A stretch of DNA of 64,000 nt from Ceratopteris richardii (Eukaryota; Streptophyta; Polypodiopsida; Polypodiales; Pteridaceae), in contig CM035412.1 in assembly GCA_020310875.1 (NCBI GenBank), positions 130,442,196-130,506,195 of the forward strand, written 5' to 3'. Each line of letters starts with the position of its first letter. Position 1 is the stretch's first letter. The translations under genes and the position numbers were made by a program. Shown here piece after piece: positions 21,961-32,312 of the stretch. The notes beneath the pieces were generated by a model. The model had not been told where the DNA came from, did not search any database, and saw nothing but the letters and a program-made list of their open reading frames with translations.

Positions 21961-23479
21961 AGCAAGCTATGAAAAAGGAGATCAAAGCTCTCAAAGATAA
22001 TCACACATGGGAGCTAGTGCCAAAGAAAGAAGGTATGAAGATTGTTCCAAACAAATGGGTGTTTAAAGTAAAGAGGAATGCTGATGGTTCACTAGCTAGA
22101 TATAAGCTAAATTAGTTGCCAAAGGATTTAATTAAACACAAGGCATAGATTATGATGAAGTTTTTAGCCCTCTTGCAAAGATGGAAACTATCAGAACATT
22201 AATCGCAATTGGTGCTTCAAGGAGATGACCCTTATATCAAGTCGACACCAAAAATGCTTTTCTTAATGGAGAACTACAAGAAGAGGTATACATGAGTCAA
22301 CCGGTTGAATTTGAAGATGAAAACCATCTAGACTTTGTTTGCAAGTTGAAAAAGGCACTTTATGGCTTGAAGCAAGCACCAAGAGCATGGAACCATAGAT
22401 TGGTAGAATATCTAACTAAGTGTGGATACAACCCAAGTAGTGCAGATCCTTCACTATACATGAAGAAGGAAGAAAATAGAGAGGTATATATTTGCATATA
22501 CGTCGATGACCTCATCATATCAAGAAATGATGTTACAGGGATTAAAGATATCAAAAGGAAGCTTCGTAAGGAGTTTAAAATTTCAAATCTTGGGGAGTTG
22601 AAATGCTTTTTAGGAATCGAAGTTGTTTTTGAAAAAAGTGGCATCTACTTCATGCAAATGAAGTACTTGTTGGATGTTCTTTCTAGATTTGGAATGAGTG
22701 AATGCAAACCACCCACTCAACCCATGGACACAAATACAAAGATTTGCTCAAATGATGGAGAACTATTGGAAGATGTAACGGCATACATAATCATTGTACG
22801 ATCATTAATCTATGCAAACATTACAAGACTTGATTTATCTTATGTTCTTGGTGTACTTTCTCAGTTTATGCAAGCCCCGACAAGTGAACATTTAAATTCA
22901 GTCAAGAGAGTGTTGAGATACATAAAGCATACAGTTAATCATGCTTTGTTTTACAATTTTGATGAAGAATTGCAGGTCAAAGGCTATAGCAATGTTGATT
23001 GGATAGGTTCAAAGGAAGATAGGAGATCAACCTTAGGTTATGTGTTCATGATAGGAAGCAAACCTATCACATGGAGCTCAAAGAAACAACCTACTATTGC
23101 ACTTTCATCCATGGAGGCTGAATATAGAGGATTAGCATTTGCCACATGTGAAGCAATGTGGATTAAAAAGATTTTGGCTGAGCTTGAAGTGCAAGTTGGA
23201 AACATCCCTATATACGATGATAACATGTCAAGTATTTACTTGGCAAGCAATCCTATGTTTCATGCAAGGAGCAAGCACATAGAGGTCCACTACCATTATG
23301 TAAGGGAGAAGGTATTGAGCAAAGATGTGGAGACAAAGTTCATCAGAACCAAAGAGCAGGTTGCAAATATGTTTACAAAGTTCTTGGATGCTTCTAAACT
23401 CAAAGGTTTCAAGGATGTGATAAATTTGCAGGACATGGTTGAAGATAACTCCCAAAATGAGCTTGAGGGGGAGTGTTGA
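21961..23479 (+). pseudogene. C3 reverse transcriptase and RNase H
   Basis: RT starts at about WKQAMKKEIKALKDNHTWEL. A stop at 22113 and a frameshift interrupt it before QVDTKNAFLNGELQEEVYM. It reopens at 22292 for 395 codons: GLKQAPRAWNHRLVEYLTKC, catalytic ICIYVDDLIISRND (YVDD intact, about 22496-22520), LGELKCFLGIEV. The RNase H part has VKGYSNVDWIGSKEDRRST, SSMEAEYRGLAFATCEAMW, HIEVHYHYVREKV and a copia-typical end (NMFTKFLDASKLKGF). The stop at 23477-23479 lies in the first bases of the 3' LTR. A polypurine tract (GAGCTTGAGGGGGAG) overlaps the last codons. Confidence 0.9.
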
Positions 23480-25051
23480 AGATAAATGTACAAGCTCATA
23501 TTCATATGAGCTATGCTTGGATAAATTTACCAAATATAAAGATAAAGGAAAAGAAGAGAAAAGGAAAAAGTCTAGTTAAAATTCATGATGAGTAAAAGAT
23601 ACAATATCTGCCTTGTAGTCAATGGCATGTAGTGGGCAAAGTGACGAGTTAAGAAGGAGGCACAAACTTCTTCTGTTATACTTTATGGAATATTGGAATG
23701 AAGGTTTAATGCCTTGAGGATTTTAATGTGTTTTGTGTTTTGATTTAGCAGGTGAAGATTCAGGAGGTGTGAACACACATGGATTTATTCAAATATTTTT
23801 GGAGATATCTAGAAGAATACTTTTGGAAGAAAGTTATTTTTAGAAGATAGTTATTTTTAGCTATTTTTGTAAATAAAGCAAAAGCACGTTATTTAAAACG
23901 TGGCCCTCATGTATCTTCAATTCAAGACATAATATGAATTACCTATAAATACACATGCTTTGATAGAGTTGTCCATCAGAGTATGTGGGGGGAGATTGTA
24001 CCCAATGTGTTGTCGTCTCTTGTCCCTTTCTATCTTTGAGTATACTTTGTGTGATTGCATTTCTATACTATCCTCTGTGTATGTGCATCTACATGATCCA
24101 AGCGTCAACATCTTCACATGCCCATTGGTTATAAAACTGGAGTGGGAGCACATTCTAAACATGGAGAGAAAGAGGAAAGAGATCCCAATAGTGGGATCTA
24201 GTCATTTTGTCATTTTGTCTTCCCATAGACTCCTTCCAGTCGCATGTCATTTTGTACATAGCTCTGTTGTGAAGCTCATATCTCAATGTATATGTAACCC
24301 ATTCTTGCATTTAGACACTCATTTGAAAGCTTATCTCATGTACTTTCTCCATCTTAAATTCAAGCCTTATATATTCTATGAGATATTAGTCAAAGAGTGA
24401 AGTCCAGTTTTTTAGCATACCTATGTAGACAGGTAGTCTATTTTGGTCAGTTAAGTTTCCCAACCAAAACATATCCAAATTGCTTGATTTTTGGCTTGTT
24501 GGAAAGATATTTGCATGTACTTTTGATATCCCAAATATCTCACTCAAATAATTTATATTGAGTGAGATATCTCTCAGAGAGTGAAGTATAGCTTTTTAGT
24601 ATACTTATGTGTGTAGGTGGTCTATTTTGGTCAGTTGAGTTTCCTAATGAAAACACATCGAAATTACTTGATTTTTATCCAAATTACTTGATTTTTAGCT
24701 TGTTGGAAAGCTATTTGTGTGTACGTTCTCTTTACCAAAGATCTTCCTCAAAGAATATATATTTAGGGAGTTATGAGGCCGAGAGTGAAGTTGAGTTCTT
24801 TAGCATACTTGTGTGGATAGGTAGTTCATCTTTGTCAGTTTCATTTCCTAATCAATAATTGTCCAAATTAAGTTATTTATAGCTTGTTAGAAAGCTCTCT
24901 TTGTCTACTTTGATTGACTAAAGGCAAAAGTCCATTTGATTTTTGTATTGAGAGCAAGAAGCTATCTAAGGTGCAGCTATTTGTCCAAGTGTTGGACATA
25001 CAAGGGTTCAGTACACAATTTCATTATGCATAGGAGAAATCATTCTCCACA
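23474..25051 (+). repeat. C3 3' LTR (enlarged by a solo LTR)
   Basis: TGTTGAAG to CTCCACA. Removing the 437-bp insertion and its 5-bp duplication leaves about 1136 bp, close to the 1150-bp 5' LTR. Confidence 0.92.
23674..24110. mobile_element. Solo LTR of an unidentified family inside the C3 3' LTR
   Basis: 437 bp bounded by TGTTATAC and GTCAACA, flanked by identical TCTTC at 23669-23673 and 24111-24115. It is absent from the C3 5' LTR. It has no coding sequence and carries a TATA-like CTATAAATA at 23943-23951, so the plus strand is the likely transcription direction. It is most simply a solo LTR left by LTR-LTR recombination. Its parent family is not otherwise present in the window. Confidence 0.85.
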
Positions 25052-25188
25052 AGCTTTGCAGAAACCTTCAAACTTCTCCCTAGGAAGAGCCTTCGTGAAA
25101 AGTTCTGCAATGTCCTCCTACGTGGGCACATATGCCAAGCTGATCTCTCCAGCGGAGAACCTCTCCGTGACATAATGATAATGCACCT
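25052..25188 (-). pseudogene. C2 RNase H end, middle fragment
   Basis: Minus-strand piece of C2 reading IAELFTKALPREKFEGFCKA, the standard copia C-terminus. It lies between the C3 and G2 insertions. CACCT at 25184-25188 is the left target duplication of G2. Confidence 0.85.
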
Positions 25189-25893
25189 TGTCACTCTAGC
25201 ACAATGGTGAGTACCAACGTGAGGAGATACACCTCATAAATGTCAATCCGTGGAGACGTGAGGACTGGTATGAAGACCGCGAGCAAGTGATGGCACAAGT
25301 GCGTGAGTGAAAGCACACAAGCATGCACACACATATACACACACGCGCACAAGGTAAGAGCAAAGAGTGGAACAATGGAAAGCTTTGATTACAAAAGAAA
25401 TCTCTTACAAAGCTCAAAACTACAACAAGGTAGCTTCAAAAATGAGCTCTCCAGCCCTTTTTATAGTTTTTTGAGTGGTTTTGTCCCTGTCCAGACCTAG
25501 TGTCTGGCCTATTTAAAAAATAGGTTCCAGGGCTTATTTGGGGGCTCAAACGGAGTCTAAAAATTATGAAAATTGGTAGGATGGTAGTTCTGATACTCCT
25601 CAAGCTCGAGGACTCCTCGGCTTGAACAAAATGGAGTTACAAAAATGGAAAATGGTATTTACAATGGTTTTTAGTGATGAAAATCATTATTTTTATAAGG
25701 ATTTCTTCTGAAAATTTGATAGGTGGAAAATGGTATTTACAATGGTTTTTAGTGATGAAAATCATTATTTTTATAAGGATTTCTTCTGAAAATTTGACAG
25801 GTGCTTCTTGGAGCTCCCTACTTGCTCCTTCTTCTTGTGTGTCCACTTCCTTGATGCACTTCCATGCTTTGTCCTTGACCTTGAGCTTTAAAA
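25189..25893 (-). repeat. G2 3' LTR
   Basis: TGTCACTC to GAGCTTTAAAA. 705 bp against 625 bp for the 5' LTR. The difference is a 78-bp tandem duplication (25646-25723 and 25724-25801) absent from 37606-38230. A G-rich purine tract (plus-strand CTCCCCCCCCCTC, about 25894-25906) abuts it. Confidence 0.9.
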
Positions 25894-25906
25894 CTCCCCC
25901 CCCCTC

Positions 25907-26922
25907 TTGAGTCTGTCGTCCCTTAGTGGTTGTTCCATGTAGTACGTTGAGAGGTAGTTTTCCTTTACGTCCAACAGGAGCGATCCATCTTCCCAATGTA
26001 GCCTGGTCGTTTGTCTGGTTCTTCACTTTGCCACTGCTATCTCTTGCAGTTTATAGTCCCTTTGTATTTACTTCTTCCTTGTATTCCATCTTGATGGTGC
26101 ATTTGTGAGCTGTCCAAAACTGCTAGTTGCTCAAAGGAGGTGGTTAATGTTGATTATGATCAACTTTCGGTGGTGGATGGCTTCCTTGCTCTTGTAGTGG
26201 TCACCTTGATGTCCTCTGATTCTTCCAAAGATGGCTTTTATAGTTTTCATGCCAAGTACTTGTAGCCCATAATGTATGATGGGTAAGTGCATTAGTGCAT
26301 GGGTCGAACAAAATATGTGCCTTGTGCATGGCCTTGTAATGTGGCCCTACATATGCGTACTTGGAAAATGCGTGGCAAGAAGTATGGTGCAAGAGATTGG
26401 GTCTTGAGCTAAGTGCTCAAGGGTATGCTGACGAAGAGGTTTCCTAATCTATCATGGTTATAGTGTTGTTGAAGCATACACATCTTACCATGGTGAAAGG
26501 TCCGTTGATCTTCATCTCTTCATGTTGTAGTTCCATCATGGTGTTTGACCATCGGCTTGTCTTTTTTGTTGATGGATGTCCTTGCTGATAGTTTGCTGAT
26601 GAGCATTTTCAAGCACATAGTCCTCTTCTTTTCTTTTCTTTCCTTTTTTTTTTTTGGTTGGTGCACACGATGGAATCAAACAAGAAGAAAGAGGTTAGTA
26701 TCAATAAAATATTTTACATGTGAAAATTGTGTCTCATGTGCCTGGGATTTCTCAATTGTGTCTATGCACCGCCATGTAATGTGGCCCTATATTGATACAC
26801 ACTTTGGAAATGCATGTCCTGAATGGTGCAAAAGACAAGGTTATGCCAAAGGCACATGGTTACTGCACGTCGAGGTTTTCAATGCTGTTGGTAGACGTTG
26901 ATGCAGCCTTTGTTGGAGGGTG
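25907..26922 (-). other. G2 3' untranslated region
   Basis: About 1 kb between the last coding stretch and the polypurine tract. No motif is recognised. Open frames here are short and differ by strand. It has a T-rich run at 26625-26660. Confidence 0.6.
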
Positions 26923-27264
26923 TCAGTGGATCTCAAAAGGACAACTAATTTTAGGGACCCATTTCAGAATAGTGTTGGACTTCGTACAAGTCCTTTTTGA
27001 CTTCTTCATCTTTGGTTGATTGCTTAAATTTTGTATTCGGAGTAGTTCGTTCTTTGTTGTTGTGGATGCTATTGGTGCCTTAGGCTTCCAAACCCATATC
27101 CTTGATGATTGTCTTCTTACTTCTATCGAAGGGTTGAGTTTATCTTCTTTTGGTCTTTGTGCTCTATTCTTACCCTTTTCTCTCCTTGGCTTCTTTGTTG
27201 AGACCTTTTGCATGGTGGTGAGCATAGGCCGTTGTGTATGTAAGAGCTTCTTGGGTACCCACAT
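26923..27264 (-). pseudogene. G2 basic tail with WVPK repeats (continuation)
   Basis: Continues the frame of the second protease-like region after stops TGA and TAG at about 27265-27273. It is very rich in Lys/Arg/Pro/Thr and contains MWVPKK at the start, then RIWVWKPK near 27085-27108 and ILKWVPK near 26950-26970. These match QIWVWK (27420-27446) and RQIWVPKK (27295-27322) upstream, giving five copies spaced roughly 50-150 bases apart. Function is unknown. A nucleic-acid-binding tail is plausible from charge alone. Confidence 0.6.
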
Positions 27265-27270
27265 CTATAA

Positions 27271-28081
27271 TCACCCCTTTTGAGCTGTAGCTAATTTCTT
27301 AGGCACCCAGATTTGTCGGAGATCTTTTGGTGGAGGTGGGCCTAGTTGCTTGTTTCTTATCTTCGCATGGTTGGCTTGCCTGAGTGGAAATCTTGTTGGC
27401 AAGGTTGGTGGTTGCTCTCTTTTCCATACCCAAATCTGCTTCATGCTCGGAGCTACTTTGTTCTTGATTTCTCTTAGTCGATTTGGTATAGTGGTTGTCA
27501 TGTAGTGATTTACTTGCCTTTTTGGTTGATTGGTTGTGGCGACATTAGTCTTCAGACAGGAGTCAGCTTGCCGTTGAGTCTGTTCTTTCGTGATCGAGTC
27601 CTTCTGGGTCATAGGGCTTTTGACACACACAACATCTTGTTCATGAAGATTGGTCTTAGAGGAACTGAGAGAGTGTGTGGTGCCATGATCTGTGAGCATG
27701 CAGTTGTCTAATTCTAATGTAATGCAATGTTCATGTACCCAAACTTGAAGAAGTCGACTTCTTAGGTTCAAGTTGACTGCTTGGTCATAAATCCAATCTT
27801 GACCTAGGACAAGTGGCTCTGTAAGGTCCGCATCGTGACACACTAGCATTTTGACTTTTATTGGAACATCTTGAAGGTAGATGGGAAGTTCCACCTCGCC
27901 CAAACAAGGGGTTTCCACACCTCCCAATCCTATGAGATATGCTTCTATGGGCTTGATGTCCACTTGCAGGTCTTGGCAGTATGAAAGTCTAACTGCACTA
28001 GTTGCTGCACCTGAGTCAACCAATGCTCTCACAGTCCTTACACTCTTTCCTTGTGCTACCTCTATGGTCACAAAGGGGCGT
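27271..28081 (-). pseudogene. G2 second aspartic-protease-like domain downstream of integrase
   Basis: A 266-codon open stretch after integrase. Residues about 1-130 read as a retropepsin: VRALVDSGAATSAV (active site DSGA at about 28006-28017), a flap-like LIGLGGVETPCLGEVELPI, and PLVLGQDWI (about 27791-27816), the equivalent of the ILGxDF motif of the second lobe. The rest is basic, with KQIWVWK and RQIWVPKK repeats. It shares the frame of the integrase C-terminal extension (28081-28365), separated only by one TGA, so it was probably fused to Pol. The usual protease of G2 lies upstream of RT (DSGAGVAI, about 32540). The two differ clearly, so this is not a recent local duplication. The domain call rests on motif order read by eye. 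Confidence 0.72.
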
Positions 28082-28365
28082 CAGTCAAGTATTCGAGAAG
28101 TAGTTAGGTCTGATTTTTGGCACATGTCCATGTGATATTTTGGAGCTTTTGTGTTGACATCTAGGCCTAGTCGCCGTAACTTATTTCTTCTCATGCGCTC
28201 TCTAGCCTCTGCTTGTGCTTCTTCTCTAACCCTTAACTCCTCTTCTTTTTGCTTCTTAGCAGTGTTGAGTCTCATTAGCATTTCCTCTGTAAGAGGTTCT
28301 TGATATAACTTGACTCGACAACCACTTATATAGTTCGGCAAGATATCACCTTCTAAAGTGGCCAA
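28081..28365 (-). pseudogene. G2 integrase C-terminal extension
   Basis: Reads ATLEGDILPNYISGCRVKLY, the end of the gypsy integrase C-terminal domain, then an Arg/Glu-rich helical stretch (REEAQAEARERMRRNKLRR) that looks like a linker helix. It runs in frame into the second protease-like domain after one TGA. Confidence 0.75.
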
Positions 28366-29880
28366 TTGAACTGCACCACTAGAGTGGAGATTCTATTAAT
28401 GATCATGGGTCCATATCCTCGTTTCTCCAATTTGCGGGCATGTTGCTTTAGCATATAAACCAGCACCAGATCTCCTTCTTTCAATCCTTTGTCCTTCACA
28501 TGGGCATCAAAGTATGCCTTTTGTCTTTTCTTTGCAGCATAGATGCCTGCTGCTGTTCGTAGCCTCGTCTCACCTAAGCGTTCTAGATCAAAGATCCTGG
28601 AGGACAACTCGTGTCCATTCCACTCGTGCTAGCCTCGTCTCACCTAAGCGTTCTAGATCAAAGATCCCGGAGGACAACTCGTGTCCATTCCACTCGTGCT
28701 CTTGTGCTACTTTCAAGGCTGGGATTAGGAAGTCCAATGGTAGCACAACATTCTGTCCAAAGACCATCTAAAATGGGGTGGCATTGAGTACCGTTTTGTA
28801 GGCAACTCAATATGCCCAAACAACATGATGAAGTTGTTTGTCCCAATCAGAGTGTTTATTACTTACGAGTTCTGTCAATACATTACATAGGATCTTATTC
28901 GTGCTCTCGACTTGTCCATTGGCTTGTGGATGATAAGGGGCCGAATTCTTGTGTATCACCATGAATTCTTGAAGGAGATTTTCAATGACCTCGTTCAAGA
29001 AGTGCGTACCTCTATCACTAACCAAGTCTATTGGTAACCCATATCTAGTGAACACGTTTTTGAATAAGAACTTAGCCATTGTTTGAGCATCATTCTTTGT
29101 TGTGGCTTTTACTTCTACCCACTTGGTAAGGTAATCAGTGGCTACAATAATGTATTCCGCGTGGGAGTTTCTAGCTGGGGGGTTAATAGGACCAACAAAG
29201 TCTATACCCCACTTCGAGAATGGGTGCCCTCCCCTCATTGGTCTCAAAGGCATCTCATCTTTTCTTATCGGATATTGGGCACGTTGGCATGTGTCACATT
29301 TCTTCACATAAGTATGTGCATCCATATGAAGAGTGGGCCACCAAAGTCCTGAGAATAGAATGGTCTTAATTACTCGGTCAGGCCCAAAGTGTCCACCTCC
29401 AACACCACTATGTGCAGTTTCTAAGACGTTCAAGTAGTCTGATTCATGAACGCACAATCTTAGATAACCATCTTTTCCTCTTCGGTATAGGTTGTCTCCT
29501 ACTAATGCATAGTCTTGAGCCTCTTGCTCCATGCTTCTTCTTCTTGCTAGACTAGCCTCGTTCGTTAGTGTTCCTGATCTCATAAATTCTACCAATGGAG
29601 CACTCCAATCTGGAACTAATGACACATGATAAAGAGTGGCATGCTCCACTGGGGTTCTCTTCTGGCACACTGGACAATTCTTAATCCACTCATGTATTTC
29701 TTTGTCCATGCTAGGCCAATACACTCCTAAACGTTTTAGGTTCTGCAATGTTCATTGTTTAGAGTAGTAATTTCCTAGCAATCCTTCATGGGCTTGTTGC
29801 AACCAACTAGTATGTTCATCATCCTCGACACAACAAGCTAGTACACCCTCAATATCTTGCTTGTACATACTTCCTGCCAA
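28353..29880 (-). pseudogene. G2 integrase (broken), two zinc modules
   Basis: The integrase core and zinc regions lie at 28807-29748. A first zinc-finger-like half (RLGVYWPSMDKEIHEWIKNC, then CQK) lies near 29640-29740. A complete HHCC module follows (ETAHSGVGGGHFGPD to KKCDTCQRAQ, about 29275-29430). Core: KWGIDFVGPI, VATDYLTKWVEVK, LVSDRGTHF, NGQVESTNK, so the DDE residues are present. 28353-28607 carries the C-terminal KEGDLVLVYMLKQHARKLEK and GYGPMIINR (GPF-like fold). A 70-bp tandem duplication (28561-28630 and 28631-28700, one mismatch) shifts the frame between them. The stop after HHVVWAY is at 28805-28807. Confidence 0.87.
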
Positions 29881-29898
29881 TATTTGATATTGTTGTGA

Positions 29899-32309
29899 TC
29901 ATACAATTTCTTCTTTGTTTGTTTTTACGTTCTTATTTGCAGGTCCGAAGGTTAGGACAGGTACTAACTTATTTGCCCATTTAGGAACAACTTTGAAATT
30001 GAACAAATAAGAATCAGGTAGTTCATCCAACACTCCTTGCGGTGGCTCTCCTGAAGTGATGCGAGGAAGATGGTCCGCCCTAAGGTGGGTCCTACCTTTC
30101 CTAACAACCACTTCAAAATCGTATTCCATTAGTAAGAGGAACCATCTTACTAAGCGTCCAGTATTGCAAGGTTTATTGACCAAATATGATAGAGCTTGAT
30201 GATCAGTGAAAAACTTGAACTTGTTGGCCAATAGATAGTGTCTAAACTTCTTCACAGCATATACCATGCCTAGACCTTCTCTTTCCGTTGTGGTATAATT
30301 TTGTTCAGCCGCATTTAATTGCCTACTAGCATATGCTATCGGCAAATGTAGGTTTCCTTCACCTGTGGGTTGTGCTAGCACACATCCTATAACATGATTG
30401 GATGCATCCACATGGACATGGAATGGTTTATTCCAATCAGGAGTGGTCAGTATTGGTGCTGAACACAAACGTCTCTTCAGCTCATTGAAGGAATTCTCGC
30501 ATTCATCATTCCATTCAAAATTTGCCAACAACCCATAAAGAGGTTTAGCTAAGATGGCATACATGTGGATAAACCTACGGTAATATCCACAATGGCCCAT
30601 AAAGGCTTGTACCTCTTTAACATTCCTTGGCCTGGGTAGCTCTGCTATTGCTCTTACTTTTACCTCATCTGTTGAAATTCCATTCTTAGAAACAATGTGA
30701 CCTAAGATTTTACCTTGTCGTACCATGAACACACACTTCTCTGGGTTAGACACACTCGATATTCCCTACATTTGTTGAAGATCTGTCTGAGCTCAGGGAT
30801 GTGGTATCCTCTTTGTTGGGAATGAGCGCATAAATCATCCACATATACTTCTAAGCTCTTTCGCAAGAACTCCTTGAAGACATGACACATGAGTCTCTGG
30901 AATGTAGCAGGTGCATTAGTGAGCCTAAATGGCATCACGTGGAATGCAAAGATTCCCCATTCGGTGGCAAAAGCTATTTTGTGTTGATCTTCTGGGGCAA
31001 TGGCTACTTGCTTATAACCTAAAAATCCATCAAGGAAGCTATAAACTTCCTTGCCTGCAACACGCTCCAATAAATGTTCGGTGATTGGAAGTGGATAACT
31101 ATCTCGAATCGTAGCAGCATTAACTTTTTTAAGGTTAATACACACTCGCAATTTTCCATTCTTCTTGGGCACCACTACAATGGGGGACACCCATTCAGTA
31201 TGCTCAATCTCATAGATGAATCCAGCTTCAATCAGCCTGTCAATTTCTTCTTTTATTTTAGCTACATAAGTGTCATTATATGTGTAGGGATTTTGTTTGG
31301 TGGGTTTGGCATCAGCGGTCATCGGGATTGTATGAGAGCAAATTTTTGGATGTACTCCCTTCAAGTCTCTATAGTGCCAAGCAAACACGTCCCTATATTC
31401 CCTTAATAGAGCTACAAGCTCTGCTTCTTCTTTTGCACTTAGGTCATCTCCTATGTATGTGCATCGCTCTTCGTTCCCTTCAATGGTTACCACAATCTTT
31501 TTAGTTTTCTCTTTATTATCATATGATTCTCCTATGACGGCCTCTCTCTTGGGCATTCGTACCAGAATTTTTTGGTCTTCAACTTCATATTTCTTGAAAT
31601 TTTCTGGTACTTCAAACAATGATTCCTCCTCTTCCCGTTTCTCTACTTTTCTTTTCTTTTTCTTTTGACCTCCTTCACTTCCTTCCTTTGAATTTACAGT
31701 TTTAATACTTGTGAGGGGTTCTTCTTCTTTTTGCGTTAACACTCCTATGTCTTCTAAATAGTGTTCCTCTGAGTCAAAGTAAGCATCCATCACAATGGAT
31801 TCTAGATCATCGTCATTCTCTTCTTCTTCTATGACCTCACTAGGATCACACTCTTCCAACAAGGGCTCACACATGAACACAGAAATATCATAACCCTCCT
31901 CATCACAGTGAGGTGTCCATTGTTCTTCATTGACTGCAATGTCCATGGTCGCTAAAATTTCTACCCAACCATGAGGCTCAAATTCCTCATCTGGAAATAT
32001 CATCGGTGTATAGGCTGGGTCTTTTATTGGTCTATCTCCTGGGGAAGTTCCTTCTTCTCTTGCTTTTAGGCATTTTTCCTCTTCCTTTGCGACCTTGCAC
32101 ATCCACAAGTGAGTATCTTCATGCAGCCAAGATGGATCAGGTGAACTTCTAGAATGCACGGAGATAGAATCTTCTTTCGCTTTGTGGATAGGATTCCACT
32201 GTAGGGGTGGTACATCTCTGAAGGTGTAATCCTTCAAATTGACCTTGGTTGTGACCCCTAAGTGTTGTAAGTACAAGGAGTTGGTTCCCCAATCCTGTAC
32301 TATTTGCAA
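29899..32309 (-). pseudogene. G2 reverse transcriptase and RNase H
   Basis: The frame at 30702-32309 (535 codons) begins with an acidic/basic linker, then RT: EYRDVFAWHYRDLKGVHPKI, EHTEWVSPIVVVPKKNGKLR, SYPLPITEHLLERVAGKEVY, PFRLTNAPATFQRLM, and catalytic LEVYVDDLCAHS (about 30825-30855). A frameshift near 30750 moves it to 29899-30753: GKILGHIVSKNGI, VQAFMGHCGYYRRFIH, HVHVDASNHVIGCVLAQP (RNase H Asp), TTTEREGLGMVYAVKKFRHY (Glu), FFTDHQALSYLV (Asp). Catalytic residues look intact. The RNase H is followed by a linker to integrase. Confidence 0.9.
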
Positions 32310-32312
32310 TTG

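Larger units (their letters stand above)
17955..25051 (+). mobile_element. C3: Ty1/copia retrotransposon with long repeat-bearing LTRs
   Basis: C3 is a 7.1-kb copia element in the 3' end of C2. LTRs are 17955-19104 and 23474-25051. Target duplications are near-identical (AGGTT at 17950-17954, AGCTT at 25052-25056). Inside are a methionine-tRNA primer site, gag, protease, integrase, RT and RNase H, then a polypurine tract. The pol frame is long and only lightly damaged. It is distinct from the C1/C2 family and closer to C4 by its Gag start (WKFRMTNYLMGKGLW). Confidence 0.92.

Noticed and set aside
24607..24858. 83-codon ORF in the C3 3' LTR
   Set aside because: It lies in LTR tandem repeats and is not conserved in the 5' LTR.
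25303..26026. Small ORFs in and beside the G2 3' LTR
   Set aside because: They lie in the LTR and polypurine region, match no protein and are not kept in the 5' LTR.
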